A DNA stretch of 64,000 nt from Marinifilaceae bacterium (GCA_016936255.1 JAFGYE010000078.1:33338-97337), one strand, 5' to 3'. Shown: positions 47,154 to 56,901, counted from the first letter of the stretch. Translations and numbers: made by a program. Notes: generated by a model not told the origin, from the sequence alone.

Positions 47154-48731
47154 ATGGAAGAAAAAAAATACGGGAAAGATAGAAAAGAAAAATCTTCTTT
47201 TAGATCAAAAACAGAAAACGATAGAAAACCTGGTGGTGCAAATCCTCGATTCAAAAAGGATTCAGAATCACGCAACAATCAGGGGGAATCAGAATATCCC
47301 CGACAACGAAGAGATAATTCAGAAAAACCTTTTCAAAGAGATAACGCAAGACCACAATCATCAAGAAGATCTGATGGTGACCGTTCGGAAAGAAGTTCCG
47401 ACAGAAGAAGATCCGGATCGGAAGAACCAAACCGTAAATTTGGCTGGGATTCAGATTCACGAAATCGAAATACAGGTGGCAGATCAGAAAATTCTGACAG
47501 ACGTAACAATGATTCCAACAGAACTTCCCGAGGTTCTGATTCAAGATCAAGTTCGCCAAGAAGATCTGACGACAACAGATCTGAAAAAGACTCTGAAAGA
47601 AGAAGATACAGATCTGAAGACTCAAGCCGTAAATTTGGCCGGGATTCAGGATCACAAGACCGAAGCTATAGTGGCAGATCAGAAAATTCTGACAGAAGCT
47701 CCCAAAGTTCTGATTACAGATCAAGATCACCAAGAAGATCTGACGATAACAGATCTGAAAGAGACTCTGACAAAAGAAGACACAGATCTGAAGACTCAAA
47801 CTTCAGAACCCGAAGAGATTCTGACCGCTCAAACAGAGGAGGAGAAAGATCAGAATTTACAGAAAACAAAAAAAGATTTGCAGACGATTTTGATGAAGAT
47901 CAGGATTTGAGCACAAAACCTTACGATCGTTTTAAAAACAAACCTGATAAAGAAACGCTTCAAAAAAAGCATTACAGCAAGAAAAAACAATTGGCTTTTG
48001 CTAAACTATCAGGTCCTGAAGATGGAATACTTAGGCTTAACAAATACATTTCGAACACCGGAGCATGCTCAAGAAGAGCTGCCGACCAACGAATTGAAGA
48101 AGGCAGAATAACCGTTAACGGCGAAATTGTTAAAGAGGTTGGCTCCAAAGTAAATATTAATGATGTAGTTTGCATGGATGGCAAACAATTGGAGGCCGAA
48201 GCAAAAGTCTATTTGGTTTTAAACAAACCCAAAGATTTTGTAACTACCCTTGATGATCCACTGGGACGAAAAACGGTTATGGATTTAATTAGTCATGCAT
48301 GTCCTGAAAGAGTTTATCCTGTAGGAAGACTGGATCGTATGACTACCGGAGTTTTAATTTTCACCAACGATGGCGATTTAACAAAACGTCTTACTCATCC
48401 AAGCTACAACAAGAAAAAGATTTACCATGTATTTCTTGACAGAGCAATTTCTCAAGAAGAATTAGATCAGGTACTAACCGGATTGGAATTAGAAGACGGA
48501 GAAATTAAAGCTGATGCCATTAGTTTTGCCAGTGATACCGATAAAACTCAAGTTGGAATAGAAATTCATTCGGGCCGAAACAGAATTGTGCGACGCATTT
48601 TTGAACATCTGGGTTACGAGATCGAAAAATTGGATCGCGTACTTTTTGCAGGAATTACGAAGAAAAATATTCCCAGGGGAAAATGGAGATTCCTAAGCGA
48701 AAAAGAGGTAAACATGCTTAAAATATATTAA
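47154..48731 (+). CDS. rRNA pseudouridine synthase (RluB/RsuA family) with a long Arg/Ser/Asp repeat tail
   Basis: A 525-residue protein. The C-terminal ~240 residues are a standard RluB/RsuA enzyme: the S4 RNA-binding domain (RLNKYISNTGACSRRAADQR) and the catalytic domain with VGRLDRMTTGVLIF holding the catalytic Asp. The first ~275 residues are low-complexity and very rich in Arg, Ser and Asp with three imperfect ~60-residue repeats (unit begins RRSDDNRSE). Such tails bind RNA or mediate weak self-association in other proteins (inference). ATG 47154 is chosen over 47136 because of the promoter spacing. The target rRNA position is not known. Confidence 0.88.
   Translation: MEEKKYGKDRKEKSSFRSKTENDRKPGGANPRFKKDSESRNNQGESEYPRQRRDNSEKPFQRDNARPQSSRRSDGDRSERSSDRRRSGSEEPNRKFGWDSDSRNRNTGGRSENSDRRNNDSNRTSRGSDSRSSSPRRSDDNRSEKDSERRRYRSEDSSRKFGRDSGSQDRSYSGRSENSDRSSQSSDYRSRSPRRSDDNRSERDSDKRRHRSEDSNFRTRRDSDRSNRGGERSEFTENKKRFADDFDEDQDLSTKPYDRFKNKPDKETLQKKHYSKKKQLAFAKLSGPEDGILRLNKYISNTGACSRRAADQRIEEGRITVNGEIVKEVGSKVNINDVVCMDGKQLEAEAKVYLVLNKPKDFVTTLDDPLGRKTVMDLISHACPERVYPVGRLDRMTTGVLIFTNDGDLTKRLTHPSYNKKKIYHVFLDRAISQEELDQVLTGLELEDGEIKADAISFASDTDKTQVGIEIHSGRNRIVRRIFEHLGYEIEKLDRVLFAGITKKNIPRGKWRFLSEKEVNMLKIY
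47360..47860 (+). repeat. Coding repeat region (three Arg/Ser/Asp units) in the pseudouridine synthase gene
   Basis: Three units begin with AGAAGATCTGA-type sequence near 47368, 47561 and 47732. Units 2 and 3 share long near-identical stretches such as RSDDNRSE...RRRRSEDS at protein level. The purine-rich composition also creates long open frames on both other strands and frames. Confidence 0.7.
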
Positions 48732-48763
48732 CCAAAGTAAGCAGTTACCGAATATACCACATA

Positions 48764-48797
48764 AAAAAATCCCGACAGTGATGTCGGGATTTTTTTG
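48764..48797. terminator. Bidirectional terminator between the pseudouridine synthase gene and ribH
   Basis: ATCCCGACA and TGTCGGGAT form a perfect 9-bp stem with a GTGA loop, flanked by an A-run and a T-run. Confidence 0.88.
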
Positions 48798-48810
48798 ACA
48801 TATTGTATTC

Positions 48811-49272
48811 TTAAAATTGCTTCAACAAATTAGCCATCTCAATAGCTGATACCGCCGCTTCAAATCCTTTGTTTCCAGCCTTTGTTCCAGCACGTTCAAT
48901 TGCCTGCTCAATAGAATCGGTAGTTAAAACACCAAAAATAACTGGTACTTCCAAATCTAAAGAAACACTCGCAACTCCTTTGGTAACTTCGCCCGACACA
49001 TACTCAAAATGAGGAGTAGAGCCTTTAATTACAGCACCCAAACAAATAACCGCATCGTATTTACCACTTTTTGCCATCTTCTTAGCAATCAATGGAATCT
49101 CAAATGCTCCGGGAACCCAGGCAACATCAACATCATCAGTAGAAGCTCCATGACGATTGATAGCATCCAAAGCACCTGCCAACAATTTACCTCCAATAAA
49201 TTCGTTAAAACGACCGGCAACAATACCGAATTTTAAATCTTTAGCAATAAGCTTACCTTCAATTACATTCAT
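48811..49272 (-). CDS. ribH: 6,7-dimethyl-8-ribityllumazine synthase
   Basis: A 153-residue lumazine synthase. It condenses the ribityl-uracil amine with 3,4-dihydroxybutanone-4-P. Conserved segments are [44 protein letters not shown] with the catalytic His, and [17 protein letters not shown]. It is the last gene of the riboflavin operon. Confidence 0.95.
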   Translation of the reverse strand: MNVIEGKLIAKDLKFGIVAGRFNEFIGGKLLAGALDAINRHGASTDDVDVAWVPGAFEIPLIAKKMAKSGKYDAVICLGAVIKGSTPHFEYVSGEVTKGVASVSLDLEVPVIFGVLTTDSIEQAIERAGTKAGNKGFEAAVSAIEMANLLKQF

Positions 49273-49377
49273 TTTATTTGATTTTAAGATGTGAGAAATG
49301 AGATTTCAGTTTTGAGATTACTCTTCTAATCCAAAAAAGTAATATTTGTTACCCCATTCACTCATTGACACATTTAC

Positions 49378-50616
49378 TTATTTTATACTTTTATCATCAT
49401 TTTGCAAATTCCACTTTACATCCTGATGCAATAGATGACCCATTTTATTCATTTTGGTCTGCATATAGAATTCATTTTTTTCATTACAAGTCATTTCAAT
49501 CTCTTCGCGAGCAACAATTTTCAATCCATAACCTTTTAAACCAGCAACTTTCAGTGGGTTATTAGTCATTAAAATCAAATCTTTAACTCCCAATTCGGCT
49601 AAAATAGCAGCACCAATACCATAATCACGCAAATCGGCTTTAAATCCCAATGCCAGGTTTGCCTCAACAGTATCCATCCCCATATCCTGAAGTTGATAAG
49701 CCTTCAATTTATTGATTAAACCAATACCTCTGCCTTCCTGACGCATATATAACAACACACCTCTGCCAGCCTCTTCGATTCTCCGCAAAGCTTCCTGCAG
49801 CTGATCGCCGCAGTCGCAACGCATAGAACCAAACGCATCACCGGTTAAACATTCAGAATGCACCCGAACCAACACTGGTTCAGAAGTATCAATATCTCCT
49901 TTTACCAAAGCAACATGATGCTCACCGGTAATTTTATTGACAAAACCATGAGCTCTAAATTCGCCATGTTTTGTTGGCATTGCTGTTTCAGTTACTTTTT
50001 CGATTACACTCTCTGTTTGTCTGCGATACTCAATCAAATCAGCAATCGTAATCATTTTTAAATCATGCTTTTTGATGTATTCTCTGAGCTGAGGAACACG
50101 GGCCATGGTTCCATCCTCATTCATAATTTCACAAATTACGCCTGCCGGATACAATCCAGCCATTCTTGCCAGATCAACAGCCGCTTCGGTGTGTCCTGCA
50201 CGAACCAGAACTCCATTTTTACGCGCTACCAAAGGAAAAATATGTCCCGGACGGGTAAAATCTTCCGGTTTGGCATTCTTATCAAACACTTTTTGTATTG
50301 TATGCGCACGTTCGTGAGCAGAAATACCGGTTGAACAATCTGCAGCATCAATACTTACGGTAAAGGCCGTTTGCTTTGCATCAGTATTATGGTACACCAT
50401 CATATCGATATTCAACTCATCCAAACGCTCCTTAACAATTGGCATACAAATCAATCCTCCAGCCTGTCGGGCCATAAAATTGATTGCCTCAGGAGTAACC
50501 ATTTCCGCCGCCATCAGCAAATCACCCTCATTTTCACGATCTTCATCGTCAACCACCACAATCATCTTCCCTAATTTGATGTCTTCAATCGCTTCTTCAA
50601 TTGTATGAAATTTCAT
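49378..50616 (-). CDS. ribBA: Bifunctional 3,4-dihydroxy-2-butanone-4-phosphate synthase / GTP cyclohydrolase II
   Basis: A 412-residue fusion of two riboflavin-pathway enzymes. The N-terminal half (1-200) is the RibB part with [18 protein letters not shown] and [25 protein letters not shown]. The C-terminal half (about 205-400) is GTP cyclohydrolase II with the zinc motif [17 protein letters not shown] and RQEGRGIGL. It supplies both precursors for RibH. It is 38 bp downstream of ribE. Confidence 0.96.
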   Translation of the reverse strand: MKFHTIEEAIEDIKLGKMIVVVDDEDRENEGDLLMAAEMVTPEAINFMARQAGGLICMPIVKERLDELNIDMMVYHNTDAKQTAFTVSIDAADCSTGISAHERAHTIQKVFDKNAKPEDFTRPGHIFPLVARKNGVLVRAGHTEAAVDLARMAGLYPAGVICEIMNEDGTMARVPQLREYIKKHDLKMITIADLIEYRRQTESVIEKVTETAMPTKHGEFRAHGFVNKITGEHHVALVKGDIDTSEPVLVRVHSECLTGDAFGSMRCDCGDQLQEALRRIEEAGRGVLLYMRQEGRGIGLINKLKAYQLQDMGMDTVEANLALGFKADLRDYGIGAAILAELGVKDLILMTNNPLKVAGLKGYGLKIVAREEIEMTCNEKNEFYMQTKMNKMGHLLHQDVKWNLQNDDKSIK

Positions 50617-50654
50617 AGTTTTATGTATTGTTGTTTTGTTTCCAATTTTACTTT

Positions 50655-51314
50655 TTATGCAAACCCATTCTCTTTCAGGAAATTCATCGAAATATCCGAT
50701 TTCTCCACCTGAGCACTTTCCTCATCTCTATGAAGCATGAATTTTTCAATATACTTCGCAGTCATATCGCATTCCAAATTTACTTTTTCTCCCTTTTTCT
50801 TAGAAGTTAAAGTTGTATCTTCCTGTGTAAGCGGAATAATTGAAACTTTAAAAATTTTCTCATCTACATAAGCCACAGTCAAACTGATACCATCAATGGC
50901 AACAGAACCTTTCTCCACAATATATTTCAATATATTACCAGGTGCCGCAATGCTAACCCAAATGGCATTATCATCTTGCTCCCTGCCTACAACTTCGCCC
51001 AAACCATCGATATGTCCACTTACCATATGACCACCCATCCGGTCGCCAACTCGAAGAGCCCGCTCTAAATTCACGCGGCTTCCCGCTCCCAACAATCCGA
51101 AATTTGTTCGGCTCATTGTCTCCGGCATAACATCTGCCGAAAAACCGGTAGAATTAAAGCTAACCACTGTCAAACAAATTCCATTGGTTGCAATACTATC
51201 ACCCTGCTTCACATCATCCATAATTTTACGGGCCGAAACAGTCAATCGAATTGACTTGCCCCCACTTTGAATGGACTTAATGCTTCCTATTTCTTCAATT
51301 AAACCTGTAAACAT
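50655..51314 (-). CDS. ribE: Riboflavin synthase, alpha chain
   Basis: A 219-residue protein with two lumazine-binding repeats, starting with the diagnostic [12 protein letters not shown]. The repeats have [16 protein letters not shown] and [16 protein letters not shown], and [15 protein letters not shown] is the linker. It dismutates two lumazines to riboflavin. The C-terminus has an additional ~20-residue tail. It lies between ribD and ribBA. Confidence 0.95.
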   Translation of the reverse strand: MFTGLIEEIGSIKSIQSGGKSIRLTVSARKIMDDVKQGDSIATNGICLTVVSFNSTGFSADVMPETMSRTNFGLLGAGSRVNLERALRVGDRMGGHMVSGHIDGLGEVVGREQDDNAIWVSIAAPGNILKYIVEKGSVAIDGISLTVAYVDEKIFKVSIIPLTQEDTTLTSKKKGEKVNLECDMTAKYIEKFMLHRDEESAQVEKSDISMNFLKENGFA

Positions 51315-51372
51315 TTTTTCAATTATCAGTTATTGGTAAACAGCTATCAAATTACAAAGCATCCACTATCTG

Positions 51373-52476
51373 CTACACTTTTTTTATTTTCCCTGTCAGC
51401 ATCAGATCATTTCCAAGCTGACCTATTATAATATTCTCCAATTCGATAGCATCTTTCATGAATTTGATTCCTTCGCCGCCAACGGGTGATTTAGAATTGG
51501 CACCACCAATAATTTTAGGCGCAATAAACGACATTACCTCATCAACAATGCCTGCTTCCAAAGCCGAAAAGTTAAGCGTTGCTCCTCCTTCCAGTAAAAT
51601 TCCATCAATGCCCTCACTTCCAAGCTTCACCATTAAATCTGCAAGATCAACTCTTCCGTTTCTGGATTTTGCAATGATCACGGAATTTCCTAAGTCTTCA
51701 ATTTGTGCAATCTTTACAGAGTCAACTTTATCTGTTACAGCAACAATTGTTTTGGCCTGAACACCCGTATTCAATATTTTTGATTCCAAAGGAATCCGGG
51801 CACTACTGTCTACCACTATCCTTACCGGATTTCGTCCTTCTCCTTTTCCCAATCTGGTCGTCAGCATCGGATCATCGGCAATCACCGTATCAACACCAAT
51901 CATGATTCCTGCCAGTTCATTTCTTAAATGATGAACCCGTGCCCGTGATTTTTCGTTGGAAACCCAACGGGAATCACCCGTTTCACTGGCAATTTTCCCA
52001 TCCAGAGTCATGGCTGTTTTCATCACCACATAGGGAATTTTATTTTGAATAAATTTCAGAAAAACACGGTTCATCTGACTTAATTCTTCGCACAAATAGC
52101 CGTATTCAACCTCAATTCCGTTATCCTCAAGTAATTTTACTCCTTTTCCCGCCACCAATGGGTTCGGATCCAACATCCCAATCACCACTTTCCCAATTCT
52201 ATTTTTCACAATTGCTTCGGCACAAGGCGGTGTTTTACCATAATGGGAACATGGCTCTAAAGTCACATACATTGTTGCCCCTTCAACAGATTCTGTTGCA
52301 GATCGAAATGCATTTACCTCGGCATGCGGACCACCAAAGAACTCATGATATCCCTCGCCAATAATTTTATTATCACGAACAATAACAGCACCAACCAAAG
52401 GATTAGGATTTACTCTTCCTATTCCCTTTTTAGCCAATTCAAAAGCTCTCTGCATGTATTGATATTCTTTGCTCAT
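51373..52476 (-). CDS. ribD: Bifunctional diaminohydroxyphosphoribosylaminopyrimidine deaminase / reductase
   Basis: A 367-residue fusion. The N-terminal cytidine-deaminase-like domain has the zinc motif HAEVNAF and EPCSHYGKTPPC. The C-terminal reductase domain (about 150-365) starts at VVMKTAMTLDGKIA and includes GGATLNFSAL. It performs two steps of riboflavin synthesis. I start at ATG 52476 (MSKEYQYM); ATG 52482 is also possible, but both are preceded by the T-run of the riboswitch terminator. It is the first gene of the operon. Confidence 0.95.
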   Translation of the reverse strand: MSKEYQYMQRAFELAKKGIGRVNPNPLVGAVIVRDNKIIGEGYHEFFGGPHAEVNAFRSATESVEGATMYVTLEPCSHYGKTPPCAEAIVKNRIGKVVIGMLDPNPLVAGKGVKLLEDNGIEVEYGYLCEELSQMNRVFLKFIQNKIPYVVMKTAMTLDGKIASETGDSRWVSNEKSRARVHHLRNELAGIMIGVDTVIADDPMLTTRLGKGEGRNPVRIVVDSSARIPLESKILNTGVQAKTIVAVTDKVDSVKIAQIEDLGNSVIIAKSRNGRVDLADLMVKLGSEGIDGILLEGGATLNFSALEAGIVDEVMSFIAPKIIGGANSKSPVGGEGIKFMKDAIELENIIIGQLGNDLMLTGKIKKV

Positions 52477-52493
52477 CTGCATAAAAACAAAAA

Positions 52494-52524
52494 GCCCTGA
52501 ACAGTTCATTAAACTATTCAGGGC
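52494..52524 (-). terminator. Riboswitch-controlled terminator hairpin before ribD
   Basis: On the minus strand GCCCTGAATAGTT pairs with AACTGTTCAGGGC around a TAATG loop (13-bp stem with one G-T), followed by TTTTTGTTTTT directly ahead of the ribD start. Its 5' arm GCCCTGAA is also complementary to TTCAGGGC at the 5' edge of the FMN aptamer, giving an antiterminator alternative. Confidence 0.7.
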
Positions 52525-52597
52525 ATCTATTATAGGTATAGCCGAACGGAAATAATTTCCATTGACATGAAATCAATCAAATTGATCAATTGTTTTT

Positions 52598-52704
52598 CTT
52601 CTCCCATCCAGACTGTACTGTCGGTACTGGAATCACACCAGTTCAATCTCGTTAAAGATTCGCGGACTATCACCGCCGGTCGGGAATTTCACCCTGCCCT
52701 GAAG
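52598..52704 (-). ncRNA. FMN riboswitch (RFN element)
   Basis: The minus strand reads, in order, CTTCAGGGCAGGGTGAAATT, CCGGCGGTGATAGTCCGCGA, a variable stem, ACTGGTGTGATTCCAGTACC and GACAGTACAGTCTGGATGGG, ending GAGAAG. These are the conserved RFN segments in the correct order. Binding FMN should repress ribDEBAH by freeing the terminator at 52494-52524 (established for the class; the pairing here is inference). Confidence 0.95.
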
Positions 52705-52750
52705 AAACAATAAAATATTTAGAACAAAGTTTTCATCCCTTATTCTACTA

Positions 52751-52781
52751 CAAATATATAATTTTAGAAAATAAAAACAAA
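52751..52781 (-). promoter_or_regulatory. Promoter of the riboflavin operon
   Basis: On the minus strand: TTTG (52778-52781), a 19-nt spacer and TATATTTG (52751-52758). The transcription start would be near 52744, about 40 nt before the riboswitch. Confidence 0.6.
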
Positions 52782-52963
52782 TCACACAAACAGTCTTTAC
52801 AACACACTGTAAATTCAAAACATTAAAATTTAAGCCACACTAACGCTTCTAATTAGGACTTTTAAACCATTACATATTGGTATTTCTATAAAAAAAACTC
52901 CAACAAGTTCTTTATTCCATCTTAATGAGTGGCAGACATTTTCGTAAATGGTATTAATTGTAC

Positions 52964-52971
52964 TATCTTTG
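52964..52971 (+). promoter_or_regulatory. -7 element upstream of era
   Basis: TATCTTTG followed by CA matches TAnnTTTG. A TTTTCG stretch lies about 20 nt upstream. The start codon is 33 bp downstream. Confidence 0.5.
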
Positions 52972-53004
52972 CAAAAATTTTTAAATCACTAAATTGGAGT
53001 ACAT

Positions 53005-53886
53005 ATGCCTCATAAATCAGGTTTTGTAAATATTATTGGAAATCCCAACGTTGGGAAATCAACCTTAATGAATAATTTGGTTGGGGAACGCATCTCAATT
53101 ATTACGTCGAAATCACAAACTACGCGTCACCGGATTAAAGGAATTGTTAATGGTGATGATTTTCAAATTGTATACTCTGATACACCAGGAGTTTTGCAGC
53201 CAAACTACAAACTTCAGGAGTCGATGATGAAATTTTCAACTTCGGCATTGGTTGATGCTGACGTTATTTTATATGTTACCGACGTTATTGAAACCATCGA
53301 TAAAAACGAAGAATTCCTTAAGAAGGTACAAAATTCTGACATCCCGGTTCTTTTGCTGATCAACAAGATTGATTTATCTGATCAGGAAAAATTAAATAAA
53401 CTGGTAGATAGATGGAAAGTAACACTTCCTAAAGCTGAAATATTCCCAATGTCGGCAACAGAGAATTTTAACGTTCCGAATTTGTTTAACCGCATTTTGG
53501 AATTATTGCCTGAAGGTCCTCCTTTTTTCGCAAAAGACGAACTAACTGATAAACCATCCCGTTTTTTTGTAAATGAAATTATCAGAGAGAAAATACTGAC
53601 TAACTACGACAAAGAAATTCCATATTCGGTAGAGGTTGCCGTTGAAGAATTCAAGGATGAGCCTAAAATAATCAACATTATGGCAGTAATTAATGTTGAA
53701 CGAACTTCTCAAAAAGGAATCATCATTGGACACCAGGGCAAAGCACTGAAGAAAGTTGGAACTGAAGCCCGACTGGACATGGAAAAATTCTTTGGGAAAA
53801 AAGTGTTCTTAAAACTATACGTTAAGGTTGCAAAAGACTGGAGAAGCAAAGACTCTCATTTAAAAGATTTCGGGTACAATCAATAA
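53005..53886 (+). CDS. era: GTPase Era
   Basis: A 293-residue Era, a GTPase that binds the 3' end of 16S rRNA during 30S assembly. The G1 motif is [14 protein letters not shown]3 is DTPG, G4 is NKID and the C-terminal KH domain (about 200-290) holds GIIIGHQGKALKKVG. It is followed after 94 bp by der, a second ribosome-assembly GTPase. Confidence 0.96.
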   Translation: MPHKSGFVNIIGNPNVGKSTLMNNLVGERISIITSKSQTTRHRIKGIVNGDDFQIVYSDTPGVLQPNYKLQESMMKFSTSALVDADVILYVTDVIETIDKNEEFLKKVQNSDIPVLLLINKIDLSDQEKLNKLVDRWKVTLPKAEIFPMSATENFNVPNLFNRILELLPEGPPFFAKDELTDKPSRFFVNEIIREKILTNYDKEIPYSVEVAVEEFKDEPKIINIMAVINVERTSQKGIIIGHQGKALKKVGTEARLDMEKFFGKKVFLKLYVKVAKDWRSKDSHLKDFGYNQ

Positions 53887-53980
53887 GTTCAAAACTGTAT
53901 TGACAAATCGGAGAAATCTTTAGGATTTTAATCAATTGAATAAGAATTACACGCAGAGATTACGTTAGAAAAATAAAATA

Positions 53981-55288
53981 ATGAGCAATATAGTTGCAAT
54001 CGTAGGAAGACCAAATGTTGGAAAATCTACACTTTTTAATCGATTATCGGGTACTAGAAAAGCAATCGTAAACGAAACTGCTGGTGTTACCCGTGATCGT
54101 AATTACGGTAAATCTGAATGGAATGGTATAGAATTCTCTATTATTGATACCGGCGGTTACGCTACCAATTCTGAGGATATTTTTGAAGAGGAAATCCGCA
54201 AACAGGTGATGATTGCCATTGAGGAAGCCGATTCTATTCTTTTCGTTTTAGATGTGCAGCACGGAATCACAGATTTAGATTCGGCTGTAGCAGGAATACT
54301 TCGACGCACCAAAAAGAAAGTTTATTTGGTTGCAAATAAAGCGGATAATTCGGATTTAATTTTTGCTGCCAACGAATTCTATTCTATTGGAATGGAAGGA
54401 GAGGTTTTTCCAATTTCAGCCGTTAATGGATCGGGAACAGGAGATTTACTGGATGCTGTAGTAAATGATTTTGAGATCAAACCAAACGACGATGATGAAG
54501 GTTTGCCAAGAATAGCATTTGTTGGTCGTCCAAACGTAGGAAAATCATCAACGGTGAACGCTTTGGTTGGAATCGACCGAAATATTGTGACTGATGTTGC
54601 AGGAACAACAAGAGATTCAATTCATACCCGATTTCAGAAATTCGGTCATGATTTTATCATGGTAGATACTGCCGGAGTTCGCAAGAAACCAAAAGTGCAC
54701 GAAGATCTTGAATTCTATTCGGTAATGCGATCAATCAGAACAATTGAAAGCGCTGATGTTTGTGTATTGATTTTAGATGCAACACGTGGTGTAGAAGCTC
54801 AGGATTTAAGTATTCTTGACATTATTCTCAACAATCGCAAAGGAGTTGTAATCATGATTAACAAATGGGATTTGGTGGATAAAGAAACCAATACCATGAA
54901 AGAATTCGAAGAAGAAATTAGAAATCGAATTGCACCATTTAAAGATGTTCCAATTATTTTCACCTCTGCCATTACAAAACAACGATTAATTCAAGTTTTG
55001 GAATCGGCGCTTGAGGTTTATGAGAATCGTATTCGTAAAATACCAACATCGGAACTAAACAATGTGATGCAAAAAGTAATTGCAGCTCTTAATCCTCCTG
55101 CGTTGAAAGGAAAGTTTATTAAAATCAAATATGTAACACAATTACCAACTCACGCTCCAACATTTGCATTCTATTGCAATTTGCCTCAATATATTAAAGA
55201 TCCTTACAAAAGATATCTTGAGAATCAGATCCGCAAAAACTGGTCGTTTACCGGTGTACCGATTCAAATTTTTGTGAGAAAAAAATAA
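53981..55288 (+). CDS. der: Ribosome biogenesis GTPase Der (EngA)
   Basis: A 435-residue double GTPase that helps 50S assembly. Two G domains each start with GRPNVGKS (residues ~8 and ~177), each with DT.G and NK.D motifs, and a KH-like C-terminal domain closes the protein. It lies downstream of era on the same strand and ends in a strong terminator. Confidence 0.97.
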   Translation: MSNIVAIVGRPNVGKSTLFNRLSGTRKAIVNETAGVTRDRNYGKSEWNGIEFSIIDTGGYATNSEDIFEEEIRKQVMIAIEEADSILFVLDVQHGITDLDSAVAGILRRTKKKVYLVANKADNSDLIFAANEFYSIGMEGEVFPISAVNGSGTGDLLDAVVNDFEIKPNDDDEGLPRIAFVGRPNVGKSSTVNALVGIDRNIVTDVAGTTRDSIHTRFQKFGHDFIMVDTAGVRKKPKVHEDLEFYSVMRSIRTIESADVCVLILDATRGVEAQDLSILDIILNNRKGVVIMINKWDLVDKETNTMKEFEEEIRNRIAPFKDVPIIFTSAITKQRLIQVLESALEVYENRIRKIPTSELNNVMQKVIAALNPPALKGKFIKIKYVTQLPTHAPTFAFYCNLPQYIKDPYKRYLENQIRKNWSFTGVPIQIFVRKK

Positions 55289-55311
55289 GTTCTGCACACA
55301 GAACAATCATT

Positions 55312-55346
55312 AACCGATTCAGTTTTTCTGAGTCGGTTTTTTTTGT
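55312..55346 (+). terminator. Intrinsic terminator of der
   Basis: AACCGATTCAG and CTGAGTCGGTT form an 11-bp stem with one mismatch and a T5 loop, followed by a T-run. Confidence 0.85.
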
Positions 55347-55368
55347 CTTGAAGGAAAAATAATTTTTG

Positions 55369-55388
55369 ATAACTAAAATTTTAGTTAT
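55369..55388. promoter_or_regulatory. 20-bp perfect palindrome in the TPR gene promoter region
   Basis: ATAACTAAAATTTTAGTTAT is a perfect palindrome. A TTTG (55365-55368) stands directly to its left and TATATTTA (55386-55393) overlaps its right edge with a 17-nt spacer, so it would fill the promoter spacer. It may be an operator for a dimeric regulator (inference). Confidence 0.45.
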
Positions 55389-55416
55389 ATTTAAATCCTA
55401 ATCATAAACCCAAGAC

Positions 55417-56676
55417 ATGAAACATTTTCTTCTTCTTCTATTGCTAAGCGTTGTAACAAGCATTCCTGCAAGTTTTTCTCAGAAAGTTGCAAAAGTAGAC
55501 CAACTCTTGTATTCGGAACAATACACCAAAGCAATTCCAATGCTTGAGCAAATGATAAAAAAAGACAGCTTAAACAGTCTCTTGTATTTTCAACTTGGCA
55601 AAGCCTTTCAAAATCTTAACAAAGACAAGTTAGCTATCATCAATTATCAAAAAGCCAACTCTTTAAATAAAAATTCAAAAACAATACTCTTGAATTTAAG
55701 TTCCTGTCTGTACTCATTAGGAAATTATCCCGGAGCAGAGAAATATCTTTCCAATTTGCATTCAATCGATTCCTCCGATTACCAAGTCAACTTACTTTTA
55801 GCCAAAACCCTTTCCAGTCAAAATAAACTCAAAAAAAGTTTGGATATCTATAAGCAAATCATCCAAACAGATTCATTAAATCCGTTCATCTACAAACAAA
55901 TAGGAAATTTAAAAGGCCGAATGCAGAATTTCACAGGATCTTTGTCTTCTTATCTGATTTCATACGAACTCAACCCTGATGACTTATCTGTATTGGTTCA
56001 TATTATCCAACAACTTTATGAAATGACCGCTTATCAGCAAGCATTGGAATACTGCTCAAAGGGATTGGCAACCTATCCAGACAACACCATACTGCTAAAG
56101 AAAAAGGCTCAGGTTTTAATTGGATTGGAATGGTACGACAATGCCTTAACAATTTTAAAAGATCTTAAAGCATCCAACAACCTAACTGATGCCGAACACA
56201 GACAACTGGGAATTTGCTACATGCAAACCCGGCAATATGAAGATGCATTAACTGCTTTTACAAGTTGTGGCCCTACCTATGAAAAAGACCCAATGATTAA
56301 TTTCCATACAGGAATTTGTTATGCCCGATTGAATCAACACGAGAAAGGGATTCAATTTTTGGAAGATGCTCTTTTTTATATCACTTCACCTATTGAGGCC
56401 TCAATGCATTTGTATTTGGCAAAATCGTACGGAGCAACCAGACAATTTAAAAAAGCGACAGCATCCTATCTGAATCTTCTTGAAATAGATAACACGAACC
56501 CAGATATTCTTTACGAAATTGCAACAACCTACGAAGAGTATGGGGAAAATCAAGACAAAGCACTGGATTATTACACCAAATTCCTCCAGCAAACCTCCGA
56601 CATAGACGATCCTAAATATGAATATGCCAAATCCCGTATACTTTATATCAAGGAAAACATCCACTTCGAGAAATAA
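55417..56676 (+). CDS. Exported tetratricopeptide-repeat protein
   Basis: A 419-residue exported protein. The signal peptide (residues 1-21) ends in SFSQ. It is followed by about ten TPR units of the A-x3-Y..A pattern (for example YFQLGKAFQNLNKDKLAIINYQKANSL, residue ~55-82, and LGICYMQTRQYEDALTAF). It is likely a periplasmic scaffold. Partners are unknown. It stands alone with a palindrome in its promoter region. Confidence 0.85.
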   Translation: MKHFLLLLLLSVVTSIPASFSQKVAKVDQLLYSEQYTKAIPMLEQMIKKDSLNSLLYFQLGKAFQNLNKDKLAIINYQKANSLNKNSKTILLNLSSCLYSLGNYPGAEKYLSNLHSIDSSDYQVNLLLAKTLSSQNKLKKSLDIYKQIIQTDSLNPFIYKQIGNLKGRMQNFTGSLSSYLISYELNPDDLSVLVHIIQQLYEMTAYQQALEYCSKGLATYPDNTILLKKKAQVLIGLEWYDNALTILKDLKASNNLTDAEHRQLGICYMQTRQYEDALTAFTSCGPTYEKDPMINFHTGICYARLNQHEKGIQFLEDALFYITSPIEASMHLYLAKSYGATRQFKKATASYLNLLEIDNTNPDILYEIATTYEEYGENQDKALDYYTKFLQQTSDIDDPKYEYAKSRILYIKENIHFEK

Positions 56677-56736
56677 TATCCCTATAAATAGGTATTGCCA
56701 GCAAATTAGGGATCGCTAATTTTGTACAGATAAAAC

Positions 56737-56836
56737 ATGCCGGCGACAACTGAAACCAAATGGTATTCAAAAAATCTTTTGCCATAAGATAATTTTTAGT
56801 GTTATTCCTCCATTTGGTTTCGGTTTCCAGCGGCAT
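56737..56836. repeat. 100-bp imperfect hairpin element upstream of the hemerythrin-like gene
   Basis: The 27-bp ends are inverted repeats with 22 of 27 positions matching; the inner 12 (GAAACCAAATGG / CCATTTGGTTTC, 56752-56763 and 56810-56821) are exact. Inside, AAAAATCTT and AAGAT-ATTTTT extend the fold. There is no T-run outside. It could be a leader structure or a small palindromic repeat element. Confidence 0.55.
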
Positions 56837-56901
56837 TCTTCATGCGTTTTTTGCGAATATTCCACACTTTTTATTAATTTAGATTAATTAAAAAACAAGC
56901 T

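Noticed and set aside
47233..47910. Long open frame (225 codons) overlapping the pseudouridine synthase tail, and a 182-codon minus-strand frame at 47251-47799
   Set aside because: Both come from the low-complexity, stop-poor repeat DNA of the real gene. Their translations mirror the same repeats and have no domain.
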